Below the pieces are notes generated by a model. It was not told the origin of the DNA. It saw only the letters and a program-made list of their open reading frames with translations, and ran no database searches. DNA of 64,000 nucleotides from Novosphingobium sp. Its GTDB lineage: Bacteria; Pseudomonadota; Alphaproteobacteria; Sphingomonadales; Sphingomonadaceae. The position numbers and the translations under genes are program-made. Below, one piece after another: positions 51,976 to 59,799 of the stretch; position 1 is the stretch's first letter; each line of letters opens with the position of its first letter. The stretch is from NCBI GenBank assembly GCA_017745295.1, contig JAGHZR010000002.1, forward strand, positions 62,001 to 126,000, read 5' to 3'.

Positions 51976-52049
51976 TTTTCTTGACTCTTGCGGGTTATCT
52001 GCTTATCGGCCCTCGTTTACCGATCCACCAGATTTCATACGGAGTGCCC

Positions 52050-52394
52050 ATGGCGCGCGTTACTGTCGAAGATTGCGTCGACAAGATCCCCAACCGCTTC
52101 GACCTGGTCCTGCTGGCCGCACAGCGTGCGCGCGAGATCTCGGGCGGCGCCGAACTCACCCTTGAGCGCGACCGTGACAAGAACCCGGTCGTTGCCCTGC
52201 GCGAAATCGCAGAGCAGACCGTGACCCCGGCCAACCTCAAGGAAACGCTGGTCACCTCGATGCAGCGCGTCCTGCCGGACGACGATGACGAGATGGACGA
52301 AATCGGTTCGCTCAGCCAGTCGGCCGAGGCCCTGCGCATCACCGCTTCGGCGCCGACCCGCAATACCTCGCTGGGTGGCGACTACGACGGCTGA
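52050..52394 (+). CDS. rpoZ: RNA polymerase omega subunit
   Basis: 114 residues, starting [24 protein letters not shown], the hallmark of omega, with ARTI-like [10 protein letters not shown] and the acidic C-terminal extension DDDDEMDE found in alphaproteobacteria. It stabilises the beta' subunit. ATG 52050 has GGAG upstream. The frame is open upstream into tag but does not match there. A perfect 18-bp hairpin with a short T run follows at 52431-52489, so the gene is terminated independently of the ParA-like gene. Confidence 0.96.
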   Translation: MARVTVEDCVDKIPNRFDLVLLAAQRAREISGGAELTLERDRDKNPVVALREIAEQTVTPANLKETLVTSMQRVLPDDDDEMDEIGSLSQSAEALRITASAPTRNTSLGGDYDG

Positions 52395-52430
52395 TCGCTC
52401 GTCTTGCTGATCCGGCGAGAGCCGGATTGC

Positions 52431-52489
52431 GGCATCGGCCCGCAGTTCGCTCCGTTTCTCGGACAGAACTGCGGGCCGATGCCGTTTTA
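52431..52489 (+). terminator. Intrinsic terminator of rpoZ
   Basis: Perfect 18-bp inverted arms (GGCATCGGCCCGCAGTTC / GAACTGCGGGCCGATGCC) enclose a 17-base loop with its own small TCCG..CGGA stem; GTTTTAG follows. Located 36 bp after the rpoZ stop. Confidence 0.9.
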
Positions 52490-52492
52490 GCC

Positions 52493-53386
52493 ATGACGGC
52501 AAGCGGTTCCCGGTTGACGGATCGCGCTCCACCGGCAACGATCCCGCTCGTGGTTGGAAAGAAGCACAAGTTGCCCCGGATCGCCGGTGGATCGGTTCGG
52601 GAACGCGCGCGGCGCGTGGAGGAACCGCACGCGGATAGGCAATCCTCCGGCGGGGCGACGATTGCGATCTACAGCGTCAAGGGCGGAGTCGGAAAGACGA
52701 CCTTCGCCGCCAATCTCGCCTGGTGCTCGGCGCAGGACGGCCATCGCACGCTGCTCTGGGATCTCGACGCGGCGGGTGGTTCGGGCTTTCTCTATGGACT
52801 GGAGCCGAAAGGTTCCGGACTGGCGGAGGAAGTGTTCTCGCGCGATCGCTCCCCGGCCAAGCTGATCCAGCGAACCGCCTGGGATGGGATAGACGTCCTC
52901 CCCGCCGACGAGAGCATTCGCGCGCTCGATGCACAATTGATGCGCATCGGCAAGCGCCGGCGGCTCGCCCGGCTGACCGAAGAACTCTCCGGCAGCTATG
53001 CCCGCATCGTGCTGGATTGCCCGCCGGTGATGAACGAGCTTTCCGCGCAAGTCGTGCGCGCGGCGGATCTGGTGATCGTGCCGCTGCCGCCTTCGCCGCT
53101 TTCCGCTCGCGCCTTCGATCTCGTGGTGCGGGAAATCGCCGGGAATACGCGCCGCCATCCGCCGATCCTGCCGGTGCTCTCGATGCTGGATATCCGCCGC
53201 GCGCTGCACCGGCAAGCGCGCGAGGCGAACCCGAACTGGCCCTCGGTCCCCTATGCCAGCGCCGTCGAGCAATGCGCCGTGCACCGGCAGCCGGTCGGCG
53301 CCCATTCCCCGCAAAGCCCGGCCGCGCAGCAGTTCGCGCGCCTGTGGAAGGCGATCGAGGCCAAGCTCGCCGAGCGGGCCGCCTAG
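52493..53386 (+). CDS. ParA/MinD-family ATPase
   Basis: 297 residues from ATG 52493, the first start after the rpoZ terminator; a later start is possible since no ribosome site is strong. The deviant Walker A is SVKGGVGKTTFAANLAW (about 61-77, both lysines present), the switch region is LLWDLDAAGGSG (the usual DPQGN becomes DAAGG) and the third motif is ARIVLDCPPVMNELS. A disordered basic head precedes the ATPase. No ParB-like gene or parS-like repeat is seen beside it, so this is an orphan ParA, perhaps for positioning of a protein cargo. Function is inferred from fold only. Confidence 0.83.
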   Translation: MTASGSRLTDRAPPATIPLVVGKKHKLPRIAGGSVRERARRVEEPHADRQSSGGATIAIYSVKGGVGKTTFAANLAWCSAQDGHRTLLWDLDAAGGSGFLYGLEPKGSGLAEEVFSRDRSPAKLIQRTAWDGIDVLPADESIRALDAQLMRIGKRRRLARLTEELSGSYARIVLDCPPVMNELSAQVVRAADLVIVPLPPSPLSARAFDLVVREIAGNTRRHPPILPVLSMLDIRRALHRQAREANPNWPSVPYASAVEQCAVHRQPVGAHSPQSPAAQQFARLWKAIEAKLAERAA

Positions 53387-53444
53387 CAGGCCCTGTTCAG
53401 TCGCCGGACAACGCGATAGGCTCCTCCCGCTTGAGGGGGAATCC

Positions 53445-54485
53445 ATGAACGAGATCACCGAAAGTCTGGCGGAGCTTGGGCAGGGCGCTCTGACCGCGAA
53501 GGCCGCCGAGCCGGAGACGGGGCGCGACGGGCATACGCATGAAACCGTGTGTCTCAATTGCGGTACTGCGCTGGTCGGCTCGCATTGCCATGCCTGCGGG
53601 CAGGCCGCGCATGTCCATCGCAGCCTCGGTGCGTTCTTTCACGACCTGCTCCACGGCGTGTTCCATTTCGAAGGCAAGATCTGGCGCACGCTGCCGCTGC
53701 TCGCCTGGCGACCCGGCAGACTGACGCGCGAATATATCGACGGGCGGCGGGCGAGCTATGTCTCTCCGATCGCACTGTTCCTGTTCAGTGTCTTCCTGAT
53801 GTTCGCGGCCTTCCATGCCCTGGAAAGCCATGAAGGCGCCGAGGCGCCCGCGGTCCGGTCCGGCAATTTCCAGCAGGCGATCGCCGCGAGCGAAAAGGAA
53901 CTCGCGGCCTTGCGGGCAGATCGGCAGACGTTGAAGGACCGGAAAGCCGATACCGAGGCGATTGATCGGCGGATCGACAGCCGGCAGCAGGAAATCGAGG
54001 CGTTGAAGGACACGCGGTCGGCGATTGCCGAGAACCTGCCTGACCGGCAGAGCTACAGCGACTTCCACCAGATCGACAAGGCCATCAGGAAATTCAAAAA
54101 GAACCCGGAACTTGCTGCCTACAAGCTTCAGACTTATGCCTACAAGTACAGCTGGGCGCTGATCCCGATCTCGGTGCCGTTTCTTTGGCTGCTGTTCCCG
54201 TTCAGCCGTCGCTTCCACCTTTACGACCACACGGTCTTCGTCACGTACTCGCTTTGCTTCATGACGATGCTCGTCATTCTCGGCATGGTGCTGGATGCCA
54301 TCGGTGCCACGGGCCTGCTGTCGGTGCTGTTCTTCCTGCCGCCGATCCACATGTACCGACAATTGCGCGGCGCTTACGGCGTGGGGCGGTTCGGCGCGTT
54401 CTGGCGCACTGTCCTGCTGGGCTGGTTCGCTTCGACGGCGCTTGTCCTCTTCTTCGTGATGATCATGGCCCAGATCAGCCTTTGA
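53445..54485 (+). CDS. DUF3667 membrane protein with zinc-ribbon-like N-terminus
   Basis: 346 residues. Two CxxC pairs (CLNCGTAL and CHACGQ) make a zinc-ribbon-like head about residues 30-50; the DUF3667 segment continues with FFHDLLHGVFHFEGKIWRTL and RREYIDGRRASYVSP-like motifs. One span lies near 105-125, then a long charged coiled-coil-like region (about 140-235) and three more spans to the C-terminus. GAGGGGG precedes ATG 53445. The stop is 4 bp from that of the convergent small gene. DUF3667 proteins have no known activity; role unassigned. Confidence 0.82.
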   Translation: MNEITESLAELGQGALTAKAAEPETGRDGHTHETVCLNCGTALVGSHCHACGQAAHVHRSLGAFFHDLLHGVFHFEGKIWRTLPLLAWRPGRLTREYIDGRRASYVSPIALFLFSVFLMFAAFHALESHEGAEAPAVRSGNFQQAIAASEKELAALRADRQTLKDRKADTEAIDRRIDSRQQEIEALKDTRSAIAENLPDRQSYSDFHQIDKAIRKFKKNPELAAYKLQTYAYKYSWALIPISVPFLWLLFPFSRRFHLYDHTVFVTYSLCFMTMLVILGMVLDAIGATGLLSVLFFLPPIHMYRQLRGAYGVGRFGAFWRTVLLGWFASTALVLFFVMIMAQISL

Positions 54486-54488
54486 CGC

Positions 54489-54899
54489 TCAGCTTTTGAC
54501 CTTAACCTTGCGTGCTTGCCGCAGCGTAAGGGCGATCATGATCCGGGTGGAACGGATCGCAAGATCGAGCAGGGCGCCGCGGGTTCTGTCGCAGGGCAGT
54601 GTGACGGTGCGCAGTTCCGGCCCTTCGAGCAGTGTCAGCATCAGTCGCTCGTCGGAGGAAAGGTGCCGGGCTTCTCCCATCCGGAAGGGCCGGTCGAGCG
54701 CCGATTCGAGCAGGAGGCAGAAGCTGTCGAACACCGGCGCGAGAACGGCGCAGTCGAACAGGTCAAGCCGGTTGGCAAGGCGGGGCTGGGTCAGGTGCCC
54801 TTCGCGGCGGGCCTGGGTCCAGCACCGCACCATGTCGACCAGAACGCTGGGCGGCAGAGTGGCGGGTGGGCCGGACGGGGCGGGGAAGTGAAAGGTCAT
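54489..54899 (-). CDS. Hypothetical 136-residue protein with an iron-box-like promoter site
   Basis: 136 residues, no signal peptide or membrane span. It shows an N-terminal Pro-rich stretch, a WTQARREGHLTQPRLANRLDLFDCAVLAPVFDSFCLLLES core with two Cys, and a basic C-terminal helix (STRIMIALTLRQARKVKVKS). The ATG has a GGAG ten bases upstream. A 15-base dyad TGCAAAT-C-ATTCGCA stands 35 bp upstream of the start, resembling alphaproteobacterial Fur/Irr sites. It converges with the DUF3667 gene and lies before a TonB receptor gene reading the same way. Not recognised as a named family; a role in iron response is inference only. Confidence 0.65.
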   Translation of the reverse strand: MTFHFPAPSGPPATLPPSVLVDMVRCWTQARREGHLTQPRLANRLDLFDCAVLAPVFDSFCLLLESALDRPFRMGEARHLSSDERLMLTLLEGPELRTVTLPCDRTRGALLDLAIRSTRIMIALTLRQARKVKVKS

Positions 54900-54933
54900 C
54901 GGCGGGCACTCCAGGTCACGATTTATATGCTAT

Positions 54934-54948
54934 TGCAAATCATTCGCA
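54934..54948 (-). promoter_or_regulatory. Fur-type 7-1-7 dyad upstream of the 136-residue gene
   Basis: TGCAAATCATTCGCA has six of seven positions symmetric around a central C, the pattern of Fur/Irr boxes in alphaproteobacteria. It lies 35 bp upstream of ATG 54899, in reach of a promoter; AAATGATA follows. Confidence 0.55.
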
Positions 54949-55028
54949 AATGATAGCCTGAAGTTTGTTCGTATCGGCACTATCGGCGCGGCGGCGCGAC
55001 GGGGAGATGATCGCCGCGCCGCTTACCG

Positions 55029-57710
55029 TCACCGCGGGCCGCGGCCCTGGCCGCCCGGTGGCGCCGTGAAGAACAGCTTGCGGAACGTGAGCTGGAACGA
55101 ACGGCCCACCGGGTCGAGATAGTAAGGCGAATAGGCGAAGGGGGTATTGCCGTTGCCGTCACGCACTTGCTGGCGGGCATCGAACAGGTTGGAGACCGAG
55201 AACGTCACGCGCGAACCGCGCAGGAACGGCATCTTGTCGACCAGCTTGGGCTGCTGGCCGAGATCGGCGAAGAGGCGTAAGTCGAACTTGGCAAAGTCCT
55301 CGAAACGCAGCTGCGTCGTCGGGTAACCTTCCACGCCGTTCACGGTCGTACCGCTCTGCCAGCTTCCGGTGAAGCGCATGCCGAGGCCGCTCTGCGAATA
55401 GCCGGTCTGGAGTTCCAGCTTGTGGCGCGGGGTCCCGCCGCTGCTGGCGCCGATCGTGCCGCCCTTGAGCAGGTCGATCTCGGGCTGTCCCTCGCGCAGG
55501 ACCACGCGGTCGGAGAAGACCCAGGTGTGATAGAGCGAGAAGGTCAGGCGACCGCCGCGTCCTCCTCCACCGAACCCGCCGCCGCCGAAGCCGCGCCCGC
55601 CGCCCGGACGGTCAAAGCCACGGCCACTTCCACTTCCGGGATTGCCCGGTGCGTTCGCCGTGGCGTCCGGCGAAGCACCCGCAGCAGTGTCGGGCCGCGA
55701 GCCGGCAGCCTCGCCATCGGCAGGCGGCGGTGGTGGGCTGCCTTCGCCGTCGGGGCGGCCGGGGAAGCCGTTGGAGAAACGCTTGCGGAAGCTCTCGCGC
55801 ATGGCGTCGATCTGCGACTGCGGCGTCTTCAGCGATTTCGTGAACGTGATGCCCATGCGGATCTGGGACTTGTCCTCGCTGGCGATATTGATCGGCCGCA
55901 GGTCGACCGAGACCAGATCGCCGTCGGCATCGCGCGCGAAGCGTTCCGGGAAGGCGGCGACGACCGCTGGCGTGGCGCCGGGCAGGGCCGTGACCTGATT
56001 GCGCTGCCAGGTGCGGTTGTAGTCGAGGTTGAGTGTGATGTTCGGATCGCTCAGGCGGAATGTGCCGCCGAGGCGGAAGTTGCGCATGCCGGACCCCTTG
56101 AGGTCGGGATTGCCGCCGGTCAGCGCCGTTACGCGAACCGACTGTCCGCGCGTATAATCGAAGATGTCGACATTGGCGGTGGTGATTACCGCGCCGCCGA
56201 GTTGGGCCGCGCTGGGGGCGTTCTGGTCGTCGCGGTAGCTGGCGATCAGGCTCAACTTGTTTGTCGGATTCCAGGTGAAACCGCCGCCTAGCGTGCGCAG
56301 CGTGCCGAAATCGCCGACCTGGCGCACGGCGGCATTGGCGTTGATCGACATCTTTCCGGCGCCGGGGAACAGCGGCACTGCGCGGCTGCTGAGCGGGATG
56401 TCGATGTTGACCGAGGCCTCGCCCTGGTTGCGGTCGACATTCCGGTACTGGGTCAGGCCTTGCCGGGTGATCTCGCTTTCGGAGCGGTCGAGCGTGCCGC
56501 CGACCTTGAAGGTCGTGTTCACGGCGCCTGCGGGCAGTTGCAAGGGCGAGGTGGTGGCGATCAGGTTGAGTTCGGCGCTGTCGGTGGAATTGCGCGACTG
56601 GTTGGCCGACTGGAAATCCAGGAACTGACCGGCAATCGGCAGGGCGGGATCGGCCAGCGGATCTCCGGCAGCGACAGCGGCGGCATAGTCGGCAAGGTTC
56701 AGCGGGCGCTGCTGGATCGAGCGGGTGTCGCTGTGGTCGTAGTTGCCGGTGACGGTCCACTGCCACTTTTGCGTGGTGCCGTTCAAGGTCAGTCCGAGGT
56801 GTCCGGTCTGGGTGCTGTTGCTGTTGGTCAGCGGGGAAAGGCCGGTCACGGTCGGCAGGAATGTCTCGTCTGCCGCACCGCTCGCATAAGCGCTGCCGCC
56901 GGGAATGGTGACGGGGGAAAGCGCGCTGCCGCGCAAGGCCTCGGTATCAGTGGTGGTGACTTCGCCGTTGATCGTGGCCAGCCAGACTTGCGACAGCGGC
57001 TTGGCGTAAGTCCCCGTCAGCGTCAGGGCTTCCGATCCCGAGCGCAAGGTGCGGTTGTTGCCGTTGCCCGCGCTGGTCGCAAGGCCGCGCTGGGCCTCGG
57101 TGATCGGGTTCGCGTGCGAGTAGTTGGCATCGATGTTGACGCGCTCGCCGCGCCGGATCGCCAGGAAATCGGCCTTGGGGTTGAGGGTCAGGCCGTCGCC
57201 TTTGGTCGTGAGCTTGCCGCCGGTTTCGAGGGTATAGGCGCGGAACCGCTGGCGCAGGACGATGTTCACGACCTTCTGCGTTGCCGCATAGCCGTACTTG
57301 AGCGCGACTTCCTCGGGCAGGATCTCGACGCGCTGGATCGCTTCGGTAGGGATCGTGCCGACTTCGCGGAAGCTGGCAATGCGGCGCCCTTCGAGCAGCA
57401 CGACCGGCGCACCGCCGCCCGCGCTTTCAGTCTGCGGGGCGAGTTCCTCAAGCAGTTCGGTGACGCTGGAGACGCCGAGCGCGCGCACGTCGCCCGAGTT
57501 GAAGGTCACTTCCGGCGCAATGTCGCCGATGACCGAGCCGCGCGGCTTCTGACCGGAGACGACGATCTCCATTTCCTCGCCGCTATCTTCGGCGGCGGCA
57601 TGGGTCGTGGTCGTACCGGTGCCGCTCGAAGCCGATTGGGCGTGAACGGAAGCGAGAGGCCAGACTGTCAGGGCAGCCGATGCCAAAAGGCCGCAACGGA
57701 ATCGCACCAC
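55029..57710 (-). CDS. TonB-dependent receptor with Gly/Pro-rich insertion
   Basis: 893 residues: signal peptide (LLASAALTVWPLASVHAQS), a Plug domain (VTFNSGDVRALGVSSVTELL, then GAPVVLLEGRRIASFREVGT) and a C-terminal beta-barrel ending in LTFRKLFF plus a Gly/Arg tail. The Plug ends ALKYGYAATQKVVNIVLRQRF, typical of the many sphingomonad receptors of unknown ligand. A low-complexity insertion around residues 645-720 (poly-Pro, then Gly/Arg runs such as GGGRGFGGGGFGGGGRGG) interrupts the barrel. The start is GTG 57710. No clear iron box was seen upstream, so the substrate may be other than siderophore. Confidence 0.88.
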   Translation of the reverse strand: MVRFRCGLLASAALTVWPLASVHAQSASSGTGTTTTHAAAEDSGEEMEIVVSGQKPRGSVIGDIAPEVTFNSGDVRALGVSSVTELLEELAPQTESAGGGAPVVLLEGRRIASFREVGTIPTEAIQRVEILPEEVALKYGYAATQKVVNIVLRQRFRAYTLETGGKLTTKGDGLTLNPKADFLAIRRGERVNIDANYSHANPITEAQRGLATSAGNGNNRTLRSGSEALTLTGTYAKPLSQVWLATINGEVTTTDTEALRGSALSPVTIPGGSAYASGAADETFLPTVTGLSPLTNSNSTQTGHLGLTLNGTTQKWQWTVTGNYDHSDTRSIQQRPLNLADYAAAVAAGDPLADPALPIAGQFLDFQSANQSRNSTDSAELNLIATTSPLQLPAGAVNTTFKVGGTLDRSESEITRQGLTQYRNVDRNQGEASVNIDIPLSSRAVPLFPGAGKMSINANAAVRQVGDFGTLRTLGGGFTWNPTNKLSLIASYRDDQNAPSAAQLGGAVITTANVDIFDYTRGQSVRVTALTGGNPDLKGSGMRNFRLGGTFRLSDPNITLNLDYNRTWQRNQVTALPGATPAVVAAFPERFARDADGDLVSVDLRPINIASEDKSQIRMGITFTKSLKTPQSQIDAMRESFRKRFSNGFPGRPDGEGSPPPPPADGEAAGSRPDTAAGASPDATANAPGNPGSGSGRGFDRPGGGRGFGGGGFGGGGRGGRLTFSLYHTWVFSDRVVLREGQPEIDLLKGGTIGASSGGTPRHKLELQTGYSQSGLGMRFTGSWQSGTTVNGVEGYPTTQLRFEDFAKFDLRLFADLGQQPKLVDKMPFLRGSRVTFSVSNLFDARQQVRDGNGNTPFAYSPYYLDPVGRSFQLTFRKLFFTAPPGGQGRGPR

Positions 57711-57891
57711 TTTGTAAATCCCTCATCTTGTTTTGTTGCTGCCATGACAAAGTTCGCGCCCTTTGGGGCGTCATAATTTGTATTAATTGGTGACAGCCTA
57801 GCACCACTGTTGCTTCGCCATGGCGGCTCACAAACGGGCGATGCGATTTCAGAGATTTACCGAAGATGAGCGCGCCGCAATTGTCGCAACG

Positions 57892-59013
57892 TCAATACAG
57901 ATGGGTCAGCCGCGCGCGGATGATATCGGCCGGGGTCGGGCATCCGAGCTGCGCCATCGCCGCTTCGAGTTCGGTGCGCAGCAGATGGATCGCATGGGCC
58001 ACGCCCGGCATTCCGGCGACGGCAAGGGCATGCATCTGCGGACGGCCGATCAGCACCGAGCTTGCCCCGAGCGCCAGTGCCTTGACCACATCGGTGCCGG
58101 AGCGGAAGCCGCCGTCAGCAAGAAGCGGGACTTTCCCGCCGGTCGCCTCCGCTACTTCTTCGATCACGTCGAGCACGCTCGGCAATCCGTCGAGCACGCG
58201 GCCGCCGTGGTTGGAGACGATGAGAGCATCCGCCCCGAGATCGACAGCGCGCACCGCGTCCTCCCCCAGCACCATGCCCTTGACGAGGATCGGCAGGACG
58301 GTTGCCTCGCGCAGCCAGGCGAGGTCCTCCCAGCGCGGGGCCGTATCGGCGAGCGGGGTGCCGAACAGAATACGCCCACCCGGTGTCGCGGTCTGGCGCG
58401 GCAGCGGCATTCCGGCGAGGTTCGCCGCGCCGACGCCGGGCGGCAGGGTCATGCCGGAGAGCTTGATGGCGGCGTCGATGGTGAGCACGATCGCCTCGTA
58501 ACCCGCCGCTTCGGCACGGCGGACAAGGGCGAGGCTGTGCTCCCGGTCGGGCTGGAGGTAGAGCTGGAACCACAGCGGCGCGGTCGGTTTGCCGAGTTCG
58601 CGGGCGAAGGCGCGCGCGGCCTCCGCGATGTCTTCCAAGGTCACGCTCGACAGGGTGCTGACGATCGTGCCGGTATCGAGCGCGGTGGCCGCGCGCACGC
58701 TCGCCAGTTCGCCGTCGGGATGGGCGAGGCGCTGGTAGGCGATCGGCGCGAGCATCAGTGGCGCCGCGTGGATGCGTCCGAACAGGTCGGTCGCGGTGCT
58801 GCCGCCGCAGAGGTCGGCCATGGCGCGGGGGTGGAAGCCACGGCGGGCGAAAGCCTCGCGGTTGGCGCGCAGGGTCTGTCCCGTGCCCGAGCCTTCCTCG
58901 ATATGGTGCCAGGCCTCGGCGGTGAGATGGGCGGGGGCGCGCCGTTCGTAATCGGCAAGGCTGCGCAAGTCCGGCGGGATCTGCGTAAGCGCGGGAAGCG
59001 GCGTGTCGCTCAT
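57892..59013 (-). CDS. FMN-dependent alpha-hydroxy-acid oxidoreductase (lactate oxidase/dehydrogenase type)
   Basis: 373 residues in the TIM-barrel family with L-lactate dehydrogenase LldD and glycolate oxidase. Conserved elements: APIAYQRLAHPDGELASVRA, FQLYLQPDR, the substrate/base motif SNHGGRVLDGLPS (active-site His and Arg) and ADGGFRSGTDVVKALALGA, with GRP near the end for FMN phosphate. It lacks a membrane loop insertion typical of LldD, so a soluble enzyme seems likely. ATG 59013 overlaps the PiuC stop by 4 bp, placing it in an iron-uptake operon, which is unusual for this family. Substrate unproven. Confidence 0.87.
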   Translation of the reverse strand: MSDTPLPALTQIPPDLRSLADYERRAPAHLTAEAWHHIEEGSGTGQTLRANREAFARRGFHPRAMADLCGGSTATDLFGRIHAAPLMLAPIAYQRLAHPDGELASVRAATALDTGTIVSTLSSVTLEDIAEAARAFARELGKPTAPLWFQLYLQPDREHSLALVRRAEAAGYEAIVLTIDAAIKLSGMTLPPGVGAANLAGMPLPRQTATPGGRILFGTPLADTAPRWEDLAWLREATVLPILVKGMVLGEDAVRAVDLGADALIVSNHGGRVLDGLPSVLDVIEEVAEATGGKVPLLADGGFRSGTDVVKALALGASSVLIGRPQMHALAVAGMPGVAHAIHLLRTELEAAMAQLGCPTPADIIRARLTHLY

Positions 59014-59690
59014 GTCGTCGACCACTGGCGCAGCAGGTTGTGGTAGACCTGCGTGAGCGTGTCGACCGAAGGGTGCTCGGGATGGTCGCCGGCCACGCCC
59101 TGGATCGCGCCGTCGAGTTCGAGAAGCAGGCGGCGGCGTTCGGGCGCGGCGACGAAGCTCTGGGTCCAGAAGAACGAGACGAACCGGGTGCCGCGCGTCA
59201 CCGGCGCGACGCGGTGGAGGCTGCTGCCGGGGTAGACGATCAGGTGGCCCGCCGGGAGCTTCACGGTGTGGGTGCCGAACATGTCCTCGATCACCAGCTC
59301 CCCGCCGTCGTATGCGTCGGGATCGCTGAGGAACAGGGTGCTGGAAATGTCGCTGCGCAAGTGTTCGCCGGTGCCGGGGATCGGGAAGATCGCATTGTCG
59401 ACGTGGTTGCCGTAGTGCCCGCGCCCGTCATAGCGGCTGAAGCGCGGCTGGAGCACGCGTTGCGGCAGGGCGGCGGCGATGAACAGGGGGGTCTGCATGA
59501 GCCGGGCCAGCACGCGGTCGGCCAGTTGCTGCGCCACCGGATGATCGAGTGGAAGCTGCTCGTTCTCCTTGACTTGCGCGGCGCGGTGGCCGGCAGTGGC
59601 GCGTCCGTCTGCCCAGTCGGCAGCTTCCAGCGCTTCTCGCAATGCACGCACTTCGTCGGCGGAGAAAAGTTCGGGAATTTCGATGACCAT
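59010..59690 (-). CDS. piuC: PiuC-type PKHD Fe(II)/2OG hydroxylase
   Basis: 226 residues, exactly the usual size of PiuC/YbiX. The iron site is H96-V-D98 (GNHVDNA) and H159, with R169 for 2OG (LHRVAPVTRGTR). In other proteobacteria this gene stands beside the Fiu/PiuA receptor, as here. Start ATG 59690 matches the family N-terminus (MVIEIPELFSADEV); the longer frame does not. A GATGCGAGTCATTGTC element at 59721-59738 upstream resembles an iron box. It overlaps the FMN oxidase start by 4 bp. The hydroxylase target is unknown in the family. Confidence 0.92.
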   Translation of the reverse strand: MVIEIPELFSADEVRALREALEAADWADGRATAGHRAAQVKENEQLPLDHPVAQQLADRVLARLMQTPLFIAAALPQRVLQPRFSRYDGRGHYGNHVDNAIFPIPGTGEHLRSDISSTLFLSDPDAYDGGELVIEDMFGTHTVKLPAGHLIVYPGSSLHRVAPVTRGTRFVSFFWTQSFVAAPERRRLLLELDGAIQGVAGDHPEHPSVDTLTQVYHNLLRQWSTT

Positions 59691-59720
59691 GGGCGCTCTT
59701 CTTGCCGAGGACGGCGCTCC

Positions 59721-59738
59721 TGACAATGACTCGCATCA
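59721..59738 (-). promoter_or_regulatory. Fur-box-like element upstream of piuC
   Basis: On the minus strand TGATGCGAGTCATTGTCA, sharing GAGTCATT with the stronger box upstream of the receptor at 62272. It lies between the receptor terminator and the piuC start, so piuC may have its own iron-responsive promoter. Confidence 0.45.
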
Positions 59739-59748
59739 AAAAGAGAAA

Positions 59749-59778
59749 CCGGCGGGCGCCCTGAAAAGCGCCCGCCGG
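59749..59778 (-). terminator. Intrinsic terminator of the siderophore receptor gene
   Basis: A perfect 11-bp stem CCGGCGGGCGC / GCGCCCGCCGG with an 8-base loop; on the minus strand a TTTCTCTTTTTG run follows. It stands 22 bp after the receptor stop codon. Confidence 0.9.
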
Positions 59779-59799
59779 CCGTTGGGACAGGGTTCTCGC

